Source: Hyphomonas oceanitis SCH89
Lineage (GTDB): Bacteria > Pseudomonadota > Alphaproteobacteria > Caulobacterales > Hyphomonadaceae
Assembly: GCF_000685295.1 (NCBI RefSeq)
Contig: NZ_ARYL01000003.1
Location: 145,440 to 209,439 of the forward strand
Direction of reading: 5' to 3'
Length of the DNA: 64,000 bases
Numbering within the stretch: the first letter of the stretch is position 1; every line of letters begins with the position of its first letter. The notes under the pieces were generated by a model that was not told the DNA's origin, did not search any database, and saw nothing but the letters and a program-made list of their open reading frames with translations. Made by a program: the position numbers and the translations under genes. This document shows, one piece after another, positions 26,124-35,419 of this stretch.

Positions 26124-27539
26124 CTATGTGAGGAAGCCGAGATTTTTCTCGGTGAAGTTCGACAGGTTGGGCAAGGCGGCAGAGAGTTCGCCAGAGTCGA
26201 GCCCGAACCATGAACCGAGCGTTGCCGCATATTGCTCCACCGAGACTTTCGGGATGAGGCGTCCGTGCGTCGACGTGAACGTATCGGAATCAAGATCCGG
26301 CGTGGGGATGTCGCCATAGATTTTCTGACCGACGACAGAGCCGCCCGCGACGAAGTGGTGTCCGCCCCAGCCATGGTCGGTGCCGTCGCCATTGTCGATC
26401 GTCGTGCGGCCGAATTCCGACATGGTGAACAGGGTGACATCGTTCCAGACGCCCTGGTTGATCATCTCTGTGCGGAAGGCGGAAACGGCCTCGGAGAGCT
26501 CGGTGTGTCGCGAAGGTATCTGACCGGCTTGTCCGCTGTGCGTGTCGAAATCACCCATGAAGACATAGAAGACCTGACGCTTTACGTTGAGGGCATCACG
26601 GATGCTGATGGTTCGGGCCACGCTGGCCAGCTGGTTGGCAGTATAGCTCGCCGGGAACGTGGCCGTGAGCCCCGGCTTGCCGCTGAGGGCGGCGTCATAG
26701 GCATTGTTGTTGATGACCGCATTGCCGGACTGACTGATATAGTCGCGGGCATAGAGATTGTCTTCGGAGAAGCTGGCCTTGGCGACATAGTCGTCGAGCG
26801 CGCGCCGCGCGGCATCATACTTGGACTCGCCGCCGAGCGTGTAGATGTCGTCGACAAGCTTTACCTGCTGTGCCCCGGCAAAAGAGGTTGTGAACTGGCT
26901 GGCTTCCGTGCCCGAAAGGAACACGTCATTGGGGCCTGCCGAGACCATCGCATAGAGCGGGTTCATCGTGGAATTGGACCGGATGGCGGCATCGGCAAAG
27001 GCGCCGCCCCAGCCATACTGCGCGCCTTCCACACCAAGCGACATCCATGTGGATTGCTGGTCGTTGTGCGAGAAAAGGCGTGGCGGCAGGCTGAAGGTTG
27101 CCTTCTCGAGATCGGGGCGGGTCGTCGGTTGTATCAATGGGCCGACATTGCCGACGATGGCCATTTCGCCCGCTTCAAACATGGATTGGAAGCCTGCCAA
27201 TTGCGACGGCAATCCATACTGGCGCGAGCCGAAATTGGCGGCGTTGGTTGGGTTGATGGGCAGGAGGTTGCTGCGGTCGCGAGAACCGCCCGATCCATAG
27301 GCGCCGAACAAGCCAGGCCGGGCCTTGGCCAGCAGGTCGTAGGAGGCCACATCGCGCGGGAAGACTGTATCCGCATGATCCATGCCGCCTTTGAGGAAGA
27401 TGCAGACGAGCGCCTTGTATCCGGACGTGCTGGCAGCAAAGGCCTTGCCGCTGGTCAGCGTGCTGAGGACGCCGGTGCCGGCAAGAAAGCCTGTCGCGGC
27501 TCCGGCCTGGAGAAAGTGGCGGCGATTCATTTTAGCCAT
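26124..27539 (-). CDS. DUF1501 protein with Tat signal
   Basis: 471 residues. The twin-arginine signal is NRRHFLQAGAATGFLAG, with cleavage near AFAAS (~35). The mature part is DUF1501, a sulfatase/alkaline-phosphatase-like fold: CIFLKGGMDHADT (the usual GG-x-D segment), LFSHNDQQSTWM and TMSEFGRTTIDNGDGTDHGWGGHH. Function is unknown; it is nearly always paired with a DUF1800 gene, as here (24 bases downstream of it). Folded export by Tat suggests a cofactor or metal. The ATG at 27530 is an alternative start. Confidence 0.9.
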   Translation of the reverse strand: MAKMNRRHFLQAGAATGFLAGTGVLSTLTSGKAFAASTSGYKALVCIFLKGGMDHADTVFPRDVASYDLLAKARPGLFGAYGSGGSRDRSNLLPINPTNAANFGSRQYGLPSQLAGFQSMFEAGEMAIVGNVGPLIQPTTRPDLEKATFSLPPRLFSHNDQQSTWMSLGVEGAQYGWGGAFADAAIRSNSTMNPLYAMVSAGPNDVFLSGTEASQFTTSFAGAQQVKLVDDIYTLGGESKYDAARRALDDYVAKASFSEDNLYARDYISQSGNAVINNNAYDAALSGKPGLTATFPASYTANQLASVARTISIRDALNVKRQVFYVFMGDFDTHSGQAGQIPSRHTELSEAVSAFRTEMINQGVWNDVTLFTMSEFGRTTIDNGDGTDHGWGGHHFVAGGSVVGQKIYGDIPTPDLDSDTFTSTHGRLIPKVSVEQYAATLGSWFGLDSGELSAALPNLSNFTEKNLGFLT

Positions 27540-27562
27540 TCTGGTTATCCCTGAATCTGGAG

Positions 27563-29353
27563 CTATCGCTGGATGGCGTAAGCGGATGAGGTGATCGTCA
27601 TGAAGGCGGCGAGCTTGGCACGTTTCTCGCGGTCGGAATCAGACGCAACGGGTATGGAGGAGACGGCATCAACGATGTCGGCCTTTGCCGCATCCGTCAT
27701 CGTGTTGCCGGTGAGCAGGAGGTCGAGATAGTCGGTTAGCGCCTGAGCATCGTCGGCAATAGCGATTTCCGGGCTGTAATCCGGGATGAAATTGTCGGCA
27801 GGTCCGCTGGTGTCGAAGATGAACGCCGTCATGAAGTTCATGAAGCTGACGATTGAGCCCTGGTTCACCACCTGGAACTCCGGCGCGGTCAGTCCCTGTG
27901 CACCTGTCTCTGTTCCCGGGGCGACATAGCCGGGCCGGTAGAAGTTGAACACGGATGGAGACCGCATGGGCTGCTGGCCAAGGCCTGTGGATGGCGATGA
28001 CGTATCATCGAGCATGCCTTCACGAGACGAATCTATGTTTCTGACATCAAAGGCGCGGGCCCAGTTGACGAACTTCAGGACAGGCTCGCGGATCTTGCCT
28101 TCGCTCTCATAATTGTTGGCGTCATTGACGCTCGGGTCGAGCAGGATGGCTGCCACTGTGGCTTCGAGGTCGCCGCGCTTGCCGGTGCCGAAGACGCGTC
28201 CGTTGAGGGCGGTGAACGTACCGGCGTCAAATACGTCCGCGACGCGTTTGACATATTCCGGGCTGGGCGAACTTGCGGTGAAGCGCTGGATCAGCTGGCG
28301 GGAGACGAAAGGCGCCGTGTTCGGATGCTCGAAGATCGTGTCGAGGGCAATCTTGATGCTCTCGTCGCCACCCGTGTTCGGAGGAATGACCACGCCAAGA
28401 AAACGCTTCTCTTCAGACGAATGCATGTAATCGAACATGACGAGTCGCTTGTACTGCGAGTTTGCGTCTTCCTGATAGAAATTGGGGCCGGCCCAGCTGA
28501 GGCCGGTAAAGACTTTTGCGAGGCCTTCGACATCGTCATTGGTGAAGGTTTCGACCTGCTTGCCATTGACCAGTTTCGGTGTGCCATCCTGATTCAGTTC
28601 GACAACGCCGATGGTGAAGAGCTGCATGACTTCGCGGGCATAGTTCTCGTCCGGCATGCGGCCGGTTATCGGATCGCCCTTTTCGTTGCGCCAGTAGGTG
28701 AGGTAGCGCGCCATGGCGCTGGAATAGGTCACTTCCTCCAGGAGGTCACGGAAGTTGCCGAAGGCATTCTTCGACAGCACGTCCATGTAATAGGCAATTT
28801 GCGGCGTTGCGTTGTAGGCGGTGTCATCCGAGACGACGAACAGTTGGGACAGGGCAAACAGCATGCGGGTGCGCAGCTGGTCATTGCCGGCAATCATGTT
28901 GTCCCAGAGTATATCGCGATGCTTGTAACCGTCGATATTCTCGCCACTATCCCGGCGGGCGAGCAGGTCACTCAGGTAGAGCGACGCCGGCTTGTCGATT
29001 TCAGCCTGCAGCCAGTCTTCCGCATCAGTACCGACGAGCGACACGATGCTTGAAAAGTCACCACCAAAGGTTGCCCGTCCCAGCCATTGCTGGGCCTCGA
29101 CCCTGTTGTCGATCCGCGTGTCATATGTCCCGGTCGGCGTCGGGCCCGTGGTGGGCGGAGGAGGTGGCGACGGGGGGGGAGGTGGCGGAGGAGGAGGGGG
29201 AGGCGGCGAGCCCGGCGTGGTGGGCGGGTTCGGCGTATCTATGCCGCCGCCTGTGCCACCGTCACTGCCACCACCGCCGCAGCTCGCGACGAGGCTCGCA
29301 AACACGAAGCTTGCGGCGACTGTCTGCACATATTTGCGCGACCGCTGTTTCAT
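27563..29353 (-). CDS. DUF1800 lipoprotein with polyproline linker
   Basis: 596 residues. The signal sequence ends in a lipobox (LVASCGGGG, Cys ~25). A Gly/Pro low-complexity tract (~27-73, including runs of up to twelve prolines) follows and would space the domain from the membrane. DUF1800 covers ~85-590 (AQQWLGRATFGG, RMPDENYAREVMQLFTIG, PFVSRQLIQRFTASSPSPEYV, SPSVFNFYRPGYV). No catalytic residues are known. It is the first gene of the pair with DUF1501, and AGAGGGA precedes the ATG. Confidence 0.9.
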   Translation of the reverse strand: MKQRSRKYVQTVAASFVFASLVASCGGGGSDGGTGGGIDTPNPPTTPGSPPPPPPPPPPPPSPPPPPTTGPTPTGTYDTRIDNRVEAQQWLGRATFGGDFSSIVSLVGTDAEDWLQAEIDKPASLYLSDLLARRDSGENIDGYKHRDILWDNMIAGNDQLRTRMLFALSQLFVVSDDTAYNATPQIAYYMDVLSKNAFGNFRDLLEEVTYSSAMARYLTYWRNEKGDPITGRMPDENYAREVMQLFTIGVVELNQDGTPKLVNGKQVETFTNDDVEGLAKVFTGLSWAGPNFYQEDANSQYKRLVMFDYMHSSEEKRFLGVVIPPNTGGDESIKIALDTIFEHPNTAPFVSRQLIQRFTASSPSPEYVKRVADVFDAGTFTALNGRVFGTGKRGDLEATVAAILLDPSVNDANNYESEGKIREPVLKFVNWARAFDVRNIDSSREGMLDDTSSPSTGLGQQPMRSPSVFNFYRPGYVAPGTETGAQGLTAPEFQVVNQGSIVSFMNFMTAFIFDTSGPADNFIPDYSPEIAIADDAQALTDYLDLLLTGNTMTDAAKADIVDAVSSIPVASDSDREKRAKLAAFMTITSSAYAIQR

Positions 29354-29693
29354 TGAAAATCCCTCTACACTTGCTCAACGTGTATTGCGGCTTCTCCGGC
29401 ATTCGTGAACTGAAGGATTGGTTAGAATCCGCTGTCCCCATTGGGCTTTCGTGACATTCTGTCCATGCCCGGAGTTGAACTGATGGGCTCATTGCCTCAT
29501 CCCCGACAAGAAGCGCAATAGTTAATGTCATCAAAATCTGAGGAATATCAGGGGGCCGCAGGCAAAGCCTCGAAATTGGTCGCCTAATGACTGCTGCAGC
29601 CATTGGGATTCGCACGGGCTCCCGCTCGCAACAAGGTAGAAACATTAATTATTTATAGGGTTGAAATTAAAGCAGTCTTGCGCGGATTTCAGG
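29354..29693. other. 340-base intergenic region
   Basis: Lies between the start of the DUF1800 gene and the end of the endonuclease-fold gene, both on the minus strand. It must hold the DUF1800/DUF1501 promoter and probably a terminator for the upstream gene, but I see no convincing hairpin with T-run, no RNA gene and no credible small ORF. The part near 29640-29680 is AT-rich. Confidence 0.6.
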
Positions 29694-31079
29694 CTAGCTT
29701 TTCGGCTTTGGCGCGGGCTTCGACGCCTTGCTTTTTTCCGCCTTGCGTTGGTTCTTGCGCTCGCGTTTGAACGCGTCCGCCTTACCCGATGCGACCCACC
29801 AGAAAATGCGCCACGCCTCGCCGAGCGTCATATGAGGGGCAGGCGCGATCGTGCCGACCTTCTCTTTCGCCGCGATACGGGGGGCCTTTCGTTTGCGCGA
29901 CCGGCGCTTGCCGACGGGCTCTGCGGGTTCGGGTGGCGACGTGATCGTCTCCACCTCCTCCGCATCCGTATATTCCACTTGGGCCGGCACATCGCCCTTC
30001 TCGAATTGCGGTTCGAGATTGTGCAGGAGATGTTCGTCCGAGAAGTCGATGGCCAGTTCGACCCACAGGGGCAGGTGATCTGACATCTGCCAGGTCAGCC
30101 AGCGTTTGGAGTAATAGTCCTTGTCTTTGTTGCGATCCTTGGGCGAGCCATCGGCATTGAGGTCGCGGTGGCGCGTCGGCAGAACCGGTGCGTAATGGTC
30201 ATAGTGCTCAGGGGTGAACAGCGTTTTGGTGAAGTTGAAGACGCCTGCTGACAGGAACGTGACTTCGTCCTTGCGCGTGCGGAATGCGATCTGATCGTAA
30301 TACTTCGTGCCGAGAATGTTGGAGGGGAAGAGGTCTGGCGGCAGCTGGAACCCGGCCTTTGTCAGCGCCTGCATGGTCTCGTCGACAGTGTTCTTGATAT
30401 TGAAGTCGCCCAGAAGGATGAAGTTCTCGTTCTCGCGTTCGGCGCGGCCCGCCATTTCCTTGGCGATATATTCGATTTCCTTGACGCGGCGCTGGTAGCC
30501 TTCGCTCTCCTTGCCATCGTCACCAAAATAGATGTGCACGGTACAGAGGGAAAACTTGAACCAGCCAGCCTGGAACGACACCATGAAGGGCGTTCGAGCG
30601 AATTGCTGTTCGTCCGGCAACAATGCGTGCTTGGGCAGAACGATCTCGCCAGCGATGTTGCGGAAGCGCACCTTCCGGCTGTCATAGACGAAGGCCATGC
30701 GCTCACGGTTGCCGGATGGGCCAACGGTGACATCAGTGGCGATGAAGTCCCAGCCGGGCCCCATGAGGCGGATGACATCCTTGATGGGCGAGAGGTCTTC
30801 GTTGACTTCCTGAATCGCGCAGATGTCGAATGCCGACAGGATCTCTGCAATGTAGAACAGGCTTTCGCGGCGGCGGGGGCCGTGGCGGAACTTGTTATTG
30901 TCAAAGTCGCGCAGGTTCCAGGTGCCGATAATGATCGAGGCATCCTTGGTCTTGCGGGGGACGCCATCAGGCAGGGCCGACTTCAGGCGGGCGCGCAGAT
31001 CAAGCAGGCGCCGGGATGTCCAGTCGCGCTCGGAGGGCGAGAACAGGCGTGTGTCCCGAAGGTCGGTATACCAGGCCAT
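29694..31079 (-). CDS. Endonuclease/exonuclease/phosphatase-fold protein
   Basis: 461 residues. The EEP (DNase I-like) motifs occur in order: IIGTWNLRDFD (~50), AIQEVNEDL with the metal Glu (~88), ILLGDFNIKN (~225) and SDHLPLWVELAID (~340). The N-terminal ~45 residues and a lysine/arginine-rich tail (GKRRSRKRKAP, RKNQRKAEKSKASKP) are extra and may bind nucleic acid. No signal peptide, so it is cytoplasmic. Whether it cuts nucleic acid or a phosphoester is unknown. It lies 60 bases downstream of the FAD dehydrogenase gene on the same strand. Confidence 0.8.
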   Translation of the reverse strand: MAWYTDLRDTRLFSPSERDWTSRRLLDLRARLKSALPDGVPRKTKDASIIIGTWNLRDFDNNKFRHGPRRRESLFYIAEILSAFDICAIQEVNEDLSPIKDVIRLMGPGWDFIATDVTVGPSGNRERMAFVYDSRKVRFRNIAGEIVLPKHALLPDEQQFARTPFMVSFQAGWFKFSLCTVHIYFGDDGKESEGYQRRVKEIEYIAKEMAGRAERENENFILLGDFNIKNTVDETMQALTKAGFQLPPDLFPSNILGTKYYDQIAFRTRKDEVTFLSAGVFNFTKTLFTPEHYDHYAPVLPTRHRDLNADGSPKDRNKDKDYYSKRWLTWQMSDHLPLWVELAIDFSDEHLLHNLEPQFEKGDVPAQVEYTDAEEVETITSPPEPAEPVGKRRSRKRKAPRIAAKEKVGTIAPAPHMTLGEAWRIFWWVASGKADAFKRERKNQRKAEKSKASKPAPKPKS

Positions 31080-31139
31080 GCCCCGTCAACTCCGCATTCT
31101 GCGATGGTTAGCATCTCGGCAAGTTTGGTTACTGAAGAG

Positions 31140-32549
31140 TTAAACCGAGACCACCCGCCCCGGATTCATGATGCCGAGGGGGTCGATGGCGCGTTTGATG
31201 GCGCGCATGGTTTCGGTGGCGGCAAGGGGGCGGAGGTTGGCGAGTTCGTCGCGCTTGAGGCGGCCAACGCCGTGTTCTGCGCTGATCGACCCGTCATGAG
31301 CCATCGTCTGGTCATAGATGATGCGTGTGACGGCAGGCGTGTGACCCTTGAGGACGGGCGCATTGGCGCCAGCCGGTTCGCAGACCGAATAGTGAAGGTT
31401 GCCATCGCCGACATGACCGAAGATGACGAATTCTGCGCTGGGCACGACCTCGAGGACGGCTGCATTGCAGCTCTCGATGAAGGCCGGGATGCGGCTGACG
31501 GGAACGGCGATGTCCTGATTGATCGATGTGCCATAGGCGCGCTTGGAGAGCGGGATCGTCTCGCGGATGTGCCAGAAGCTCTGGGCTTGCGCCTTGCTGG
31601 CGGCGACGACGCCGTCTTTCACGAGATCCTGTTCGAAGGCGGCTTCGAGGGCTTTCTCTAGTGCATCACGGGCATGGGCTTCGTCGACCATGGAGACTTC
31701 CATGAGTACGCGCCATGGCAGGTCTGAGGGCAGCGGGTCGCGGGTGCCGGGCACGTCTTCCAGCACCATGGCGATGGCGCCGGACGGGATGATCTCGAAA
31801 CTCGTAACCGTGTCGCCGGCATGCTGGCGCACGAGCGCGAGGAGGGAGACAACGTCTTCCGTGCTGGAGCAGCAGACCCAGGCGCTGGCGCGCTGGACCT
31901 GCGGGAACAGCTTGAGCGTCGCGGCGGTGATCAGGCCGAGCGTGCCCTCGGCGCCAGCGAACAGGTGTTTCAGGTCATAGCCTGTATTGTTCTTGCGCAA
32001 GCCCGACAGGCCATTCCAGATTTCGCCGGAGGGCAGGACAACTTCGAGGCCGAGGATCAGGTCACGCATCATGCCATAGCGCAGCACGGCGACGCCGCCG
32101 GCATTGGTCGAGATCAGGCCTCCGATCGTGGCTGTGCCTTCGGAGCCGAGGGAAAGGGGGAAAAGGCGGCCTGCGTCTTCGGCCGCCTGTTGCGCGGTGA
32201 CGAGCGGCGCACCTGCTTCAATGACGAGGGAATTGTTGAACTGGTCGACGCTGCGGATTGCATGCATGCGGGTCATGGAGACGACGATCTCGCCATGCGG
32301 CGTGCCGGCATCGACGAGGCCCGTATTGCCGCCCTGCGGCGTGAGGGCGACGTGGTGGGCAGCGCAGAGTTTCACGAGTGCCGCAGCTTCCGGCGTGCTG
32401 GCAGGCCGGGCGAGGAAAGGGGTTTCGCCTGTAAAGGAGCCGCGCCACGGCGTTGCGACCTTGCCCAGCTGTTCGGGATCTTCGCTCCAGCCCTTTGGGC
32501 CGAGCAGGTCCTTGGCAGCGGCGAGGAAGGCGGCGGGTGGTTTTGTCAT
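31140..32549 (-). CDS. FAD-linked oxidoreductase (GlcD/D-2-hydroxyacid dehydrogenase type)
   Basis: 469 residues from ATG 32549. It has the VAO/PCMH FAD domain (TPQGGNTGLVDAG, GSEGTATIGGLISTNAGG, LFAGAEGTLGLITAATLKL) and a C-terminal domain with FGHVGDGNLHYSV and EHGVGRLKRDE, typical of D-lactate / D-2-hydroxyglutarate dehydrogenases. It probably oxidises a D-2-hydroxy acid with transfer to ubiquinone or ETF. The ATG overlaps the preceding PaiB-like stop (ATGA), so translation is coupled. The longer open frame to 32753 is an overlap artefact. Confidence 0.9.
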   Translation of the reverse strand: MTKPPAAFLAAAKDLLGPKGWSEDPEQLGKVATPWRGSFTGETPFLARPASTPEAAALVKLCAAHHVALTPQGGNTGLVDAGTPHGEIVVSMTRMHAIRSVDQFNNSLVIEAGAPLVTAQQAAEDAGRLFPLSLGSEGTATIGGLISTNAGGVAVLRYGMMRDLILGLEVVLPSGEIWNGLSGLRKNNTGYDLKHLFAGAEGTLGLITAATLKLFPQVQRASAWVCCSSTEDVVSLLALVRQHAGDTVTSFEIIPSGAIAMVLEDVPGTRDPLPSDLPWRVLMEVSMVDEAHARDALEKALEAAFEQDLVKDGVVAASKAQAQSFWHIRETIPLSKRAYGTSINQDIAVPVSRIPAFIESCNAAVLEVVPSAEFVIFGHVGDGNLHYSVCEPAGANAPVLKGHTPAVTRIIYDQTMAHDGSISAEHGVGRLKRDELANLRPLAATETMRAIKRAIDPLGIMNPGRVVSV

Positions 32550-33163
32550 GATGTGTGTTTTCGCATTTCTTCGGCGATGGCGATACCGCCCTCGTGGGTG
32601 GACAGGCCGGCGATCACACCCGCGCGTGCCTCTGCGGGCTTGTTCTGGCCAAGCTTGGTTGTGCCTTCGAAACGCTCGGGCACAAGGATAAAGGCGCGGA
32701 TGCCGCGCAGCATGGCCTCGAAACGTCCGGGCGTCATCTTGTGGCGCGTCCATTCGGGCTTGGGCGCGAGCGGAGCTTCATGGAGGTGCGAGAGATCGTC
32801 GAGGACCTGCGTTGCGCCTGCATCGTCCAAGAGCGTGACGGGGCCCTCGGCCTCGACTGACAGGTAGTTCCAGGTCGGCACCTGATCGTCCATGCCATAC
32901 CAGTCGGGCGAGATGTAGGCATCGGGGCCTGTAAACACGATCAGGGCGCGGCTGCCGGACTGCAGCGCGGCCGTGACGGCATTATTGGCCGAGAGATGGA
33001 AGCGCAGGGCGACCTTGCCGTCTTCCTGGTCGATCAGGACGGGGGCATGCGCAGCCATGACGCGGCCATCCTGTGTGGCGCAGACAAGGGCGAACGAATA
33101 GGCGCGGGCCCGCGCGACGAGCGTGGCGATATCGGTCTCGTGGAAGGGGCGGGCTGGGTGCAT
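32546..33163 (-). CDS. PaiB family FMN-binding negative regulator-like protein
   Basis: 205 residues matching PaiB/FMN_bind_2: MHPARPFHETD at the N-terminus, ARAYSFALVCAT, then HLSANN, FTGPDAYISPDWY, VPTWNYLSVEAEG and KLGQNKPAEARAGV. The fold is a flavin split barrel. Bacillus PaiB was described as a negative regulator of sporulation and protease genes, but flavin oxidoreductase or heme-related roles are also possible. It has a 4-base overlap with the FAD oxidoreductase and lies 40 bases after the sua5-like gene. Confidence 0.87.
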   Translation of the reverse strand: MHPARPFHETDIATLVARARAYSFALVCATQDGRVMAAHAPVLIDQEDGKVALRFHLSANNAVTAALQSGSRALIVFTGPDAYISPDWYGMDDQVPTWNYLSVEAEGPVTLLDDAGATQVLDDLSHLHEAPLAPKPEWTRHKMTPGRFEAMLRGIRAFILVPERFEGTTKLGQNKPAEARAGVIAGLSTHEGGIAIAEEMRKHTS

Positions 33164-33203
33164 GCGTGTGACTTAGCAGGAGTGGTGTGACGGCGCGAGA
33201 GGA

Positions 33204-34157
33204 TCAGTCGCGATGGGCAGCGCGGGCGAGGCGGTCATTGATGGCCTCGCCGAGGCCCGTTCGCGGAATGGGGGCGACGGCGATACGCTCATAGCGCAGG
33301 TCGAAAGCGCGCAGCATGGCGAACAGGTTGGCGGCGGCTTCAGCCAGGTTGCCACTGGGCGAGAGATTGCCCTCCAACGGGCAGTGGTCGCCAAAGCCGA
33401 GATAGCCTTCGCCGGACATGGGGGTCGCGGCGTCGAGGCGCAGCGTGGCGCGGGGCGCATAATGGCTTTTCAACTGGCCGGGCGCGGTGATGCCGGAGCC
33501 GCCGCCGGGACGGGCCAGCGTGAGGCCAAGCACGGCTTCGATCTCGGCGGTTTCGAGGGCGCCGGCGCGCAGCAGCATGGGCGTTTCGCCCGTGAAGGCG
33601 ACGATGGTGGACTCGATGCCGCGCGCGCAGGGACCGCCATCGAGAATGTAGGCAACCTTGTCGGCGAGATCGCTGCGGACGTGTTCCGGCGTGGTCGGGC
33701 TGACATGGCCGGACCGGTTCGCGGACGGTGCCACGAGCGGACCACCAAACGCATCAAGCAGGGCCTGCGCAACCGGGTGGGCCGGACGGCGCAGGGCAAT
33801 CGTATCGAGGCCGGAGCGGGCGAGATCGCAGGTCTGGCCAGTGGCAGCGACGGCGAGGACCATGGTGAGCGGGCCTGGCCAGAAGGCCTCCGCCGCCTTG
33901 CGCGCGAGGGGGGTGAACACGGCTTCGCGCTCCGCCATGGCCTGTGAGGCGACATGGGCGATCAACGGGTTGAAGTGCGGGCGCCCCTTGGCCTCATAAA
34001 GGCCTGCGACAGCTTCCGGATTGGCCGCGTCACAGGCGAGGCCATAGACAGTCTCGGTCGGCATGGCGACGAGCCCGCCCGTTCGCAGCACGTCTGCGGC
34101 ACGGGCCAGCACGTCTGGCGTCGGAGTTACGATCTTCGCGGTCATGCGCGCGGCCAT
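33204..34157 (-). CDS. L-threonylcarbamoyladenylate synthase (two-domain Sua5 type)
   Basis: 317 residues. It makes threonylcarbamoyl-AMP from threonine, bicarbonate and ATP for the t6A37 modification of ANN-decoding tRNAs. The YrdC domain (1-~205) has GGLVAMPTETVYGLACDA, YEAKGRPHFNPLIAH and PSANRSGHVSPT. The C-terminal Sua5 domain (~230-317) follows a linker with GQLKSHYAPR. The two-domain form is Sua5 rather than TsaC. It sits in a same-strand run with PaiB and FAD oxidoreductase genes. ATG 34145 is an alternative start. Confidence 0.92.
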   Translation of the reverse strand: MAARMTAKIVTPTPDVLARAADVLRTGGLVAMPTETVYGLACDAANPEAVAGLYEAKGRPHFNPLIAHVASQAMAEREAVFTPLARKAAEAFWPGPLTMVLAVAATGQTCDLARSGLDTIALRRPAHPVAQALLDAFGGPLVAPSANRSGHVSPTTPEHVRSDLADKVAYILDGGPCARGIESTIVAFTGETPMLLRAGALETAEIEAVLGLTLARPGGGSGITAPGQLKSHYAPRATLRLDAATPMSGEGYLGFGDHCPLEGNLSPSGNLAEAAANLFAMLRAFDLRYERIAVAPIPRTGLGEAINDRLARAAHRD

Positions 34158-34182
34158 AGCATTGCGGTGCGAGCGGCGGAAC

Positions 34183-35403
34183 CTATTTGCGTGTTGCCTT
34201 GCCGGTGACCGTCACCTTGACCGCATCCTTCACCCATTGGGCATTCGGATCGGACGTCTGGCCAAGATCGAGTTCCTTGCGGTCGAACGTTGCTTCGCCG
34301 TTAAGCGTCGCCACATCGCCATCGATATCGAGCGTGAAGGCGAGAGGCGTGCTGACGCTGCGCTGTTTGAGCTCCAATGTGGCAGTCGCGGTATAGCCCG
34401 TATCGGTCTTGGCGAAGTCTGACAGGCGGACCGTGGCGGCGGGATAGGTCTTCACGTCAAACCATTCCGGGGCACGCAGGCTGTCATTATAGAGCTTCTT
34501 GGGCGTAGAAGCCGTTCCCGTCTGGACCGTGACAAGGACGGCAGAATTGGCCAGATCGTCGGGATAGAAGGCCACATCGGCTGTCCAGTCCTTGAACGTG
34601 CCGGTGAAGTCATTGCCGTCATGGACGCCAGCAAAACTGATTTCGGAGGCGTCGTAGTCGACAGTCCAGTTCGCCTCGATTGCGGCAGGCGCTGCGGCTT
34701 GTGCTTCACCTTCCGCAGCAGGCGGTTGTGGCGCCGGGGAAGTACCGGAGGATCGGCCAATCAGCGGCGCAGCGGCAATCAGCGCGAACAGGAGCGCCGA
34801 GCCACCGAAGGCAACAAGGAAACCGCGCGCTGGCGGTTGCGGCGGGGCCGTTCTACCGAACAGGCCGGGGATCATGCGCTTCAGAACGCCTTCCTCGCCG
34901 GAGAATTCATGCTTGATCGCGCCAGCTACGTGCAGGACGAGCAGGCCGATAATAACCCATGCGCCTTTTGAGTGGAGGGTTTCGAGTATCGCGTGGACGA
35001 TTTCGTTGCCACGCAGGCCACCGAGGAAAGGAATGTTGGGCCAGCTGACCGTGCCGAAGAGAACGGTCGGAACCTGGAATTTCGAGGTCGAGACCAGGGC
35101 CCAGCCGAGCAGGGGCATGGCGATTATCAGGACATAGAGGCCCATGTGAACATAGTGCGATGCCGTCTTCTCGAGTGGCTTCATGTCCGCCGGGAGGGGC
35201 GGCGGCGGATTCATCACGCGCCATGCCACACGCGCAACGGAGAGGATGAGGATCGAGATCCCGATCGACTTATGCAGCTGGTAGCGTGTTTCATTCTCTT
35301 CCATGTTCCAGCCGAGCCAGATCATGAAGAGGATGAGTATCGCGATCGCCCAGTGAAGGGCGATCGCGACGGCTGTGTAACGTGATGTATTTGTAGCGGA
35401 CAT
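34183..35403 (-). CDS. Cytochrome b561-YceI fusion protein
   Basis: 406 residues from ATG 35403. Residues ~1-175 are a four-helix cytochrome b561 (YTAVAIALHWAIAIL, YQLHKSIGI, SHYVHMGLYVLI, LLVLHVAGAIKHEF), whose histidines would hold two b hemes. A further membrane helix (~195-215) and an Ala/Pro linker lead to a periplasmic YceI domain (~240-406: WTVDYDASEISF, FKDWTADVAFYPDDL, GEATFDRKELDLGQ). YceI proteins are lipocalin-like and bind polyprenyl lipids such as ubiquinone-8, so the fusion suggests quinone handling coupled to electron transfer. It directly follows a separate YceI lipoprotein gene (16-base gap). Confidence 0.88.
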   Translation of the reverse strand: MSATNTSRYTAVAIALHWAIAILILFMIWLGWNMEENETRYQLHKSIGISILILSVARVAWRVMNPPPPLPADMKPLEKTASHYVHMGLYVLIIAMPLLGWALVSTSKFQVPTVLFGTVSWPNIPFLGGLRGNEIVHAILETLHSKGAWVIIGLLVLHVAGAIKHEFSGEEGVLKRMIPGLFGRTAPPQPPARGFLVAFGGSALLFALIAAAPLIGRSSGTSPAPQPPAAEGEAQAAAPAAIEANWTVDYDASEISFAGVHDGNDFTGTFKDWTADVAFYPDDLANSAVLVTVQTGTASTPKKLYNDSLRAPEWFDVKTYPAATVRLSDFAKTDTGYTATATLELKQRSVSTPLAFTLDIDGDVATLNGEATFDRKELDLGQTSDPNAQWVKDAVKVTVTGKATRK

Positions 35404-35419
35404 GAAGTCGGGTTGTTCC

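Noticed and set aside
26232..27554. 440-residue open frame on the plus strand
   Set aside because: Antisense to the DUF1501 gene, with low-complexity Gly/Arg/Asp composition typical of shadow frames.
29160..29215. CRISPR-like or microsatellite repeat
   Set aside because: It is the coding sequence of the polyproline linker of the DUF1800 lipoprotein; no regular spacers. No CRISPR array was seen anywhere in the window.
31821..32867. 348-residue plus-strand frame
   Set aside because: Antisense to the FAD oxidoreductase and PaiB-like genes, whose motifs are unmistakable.
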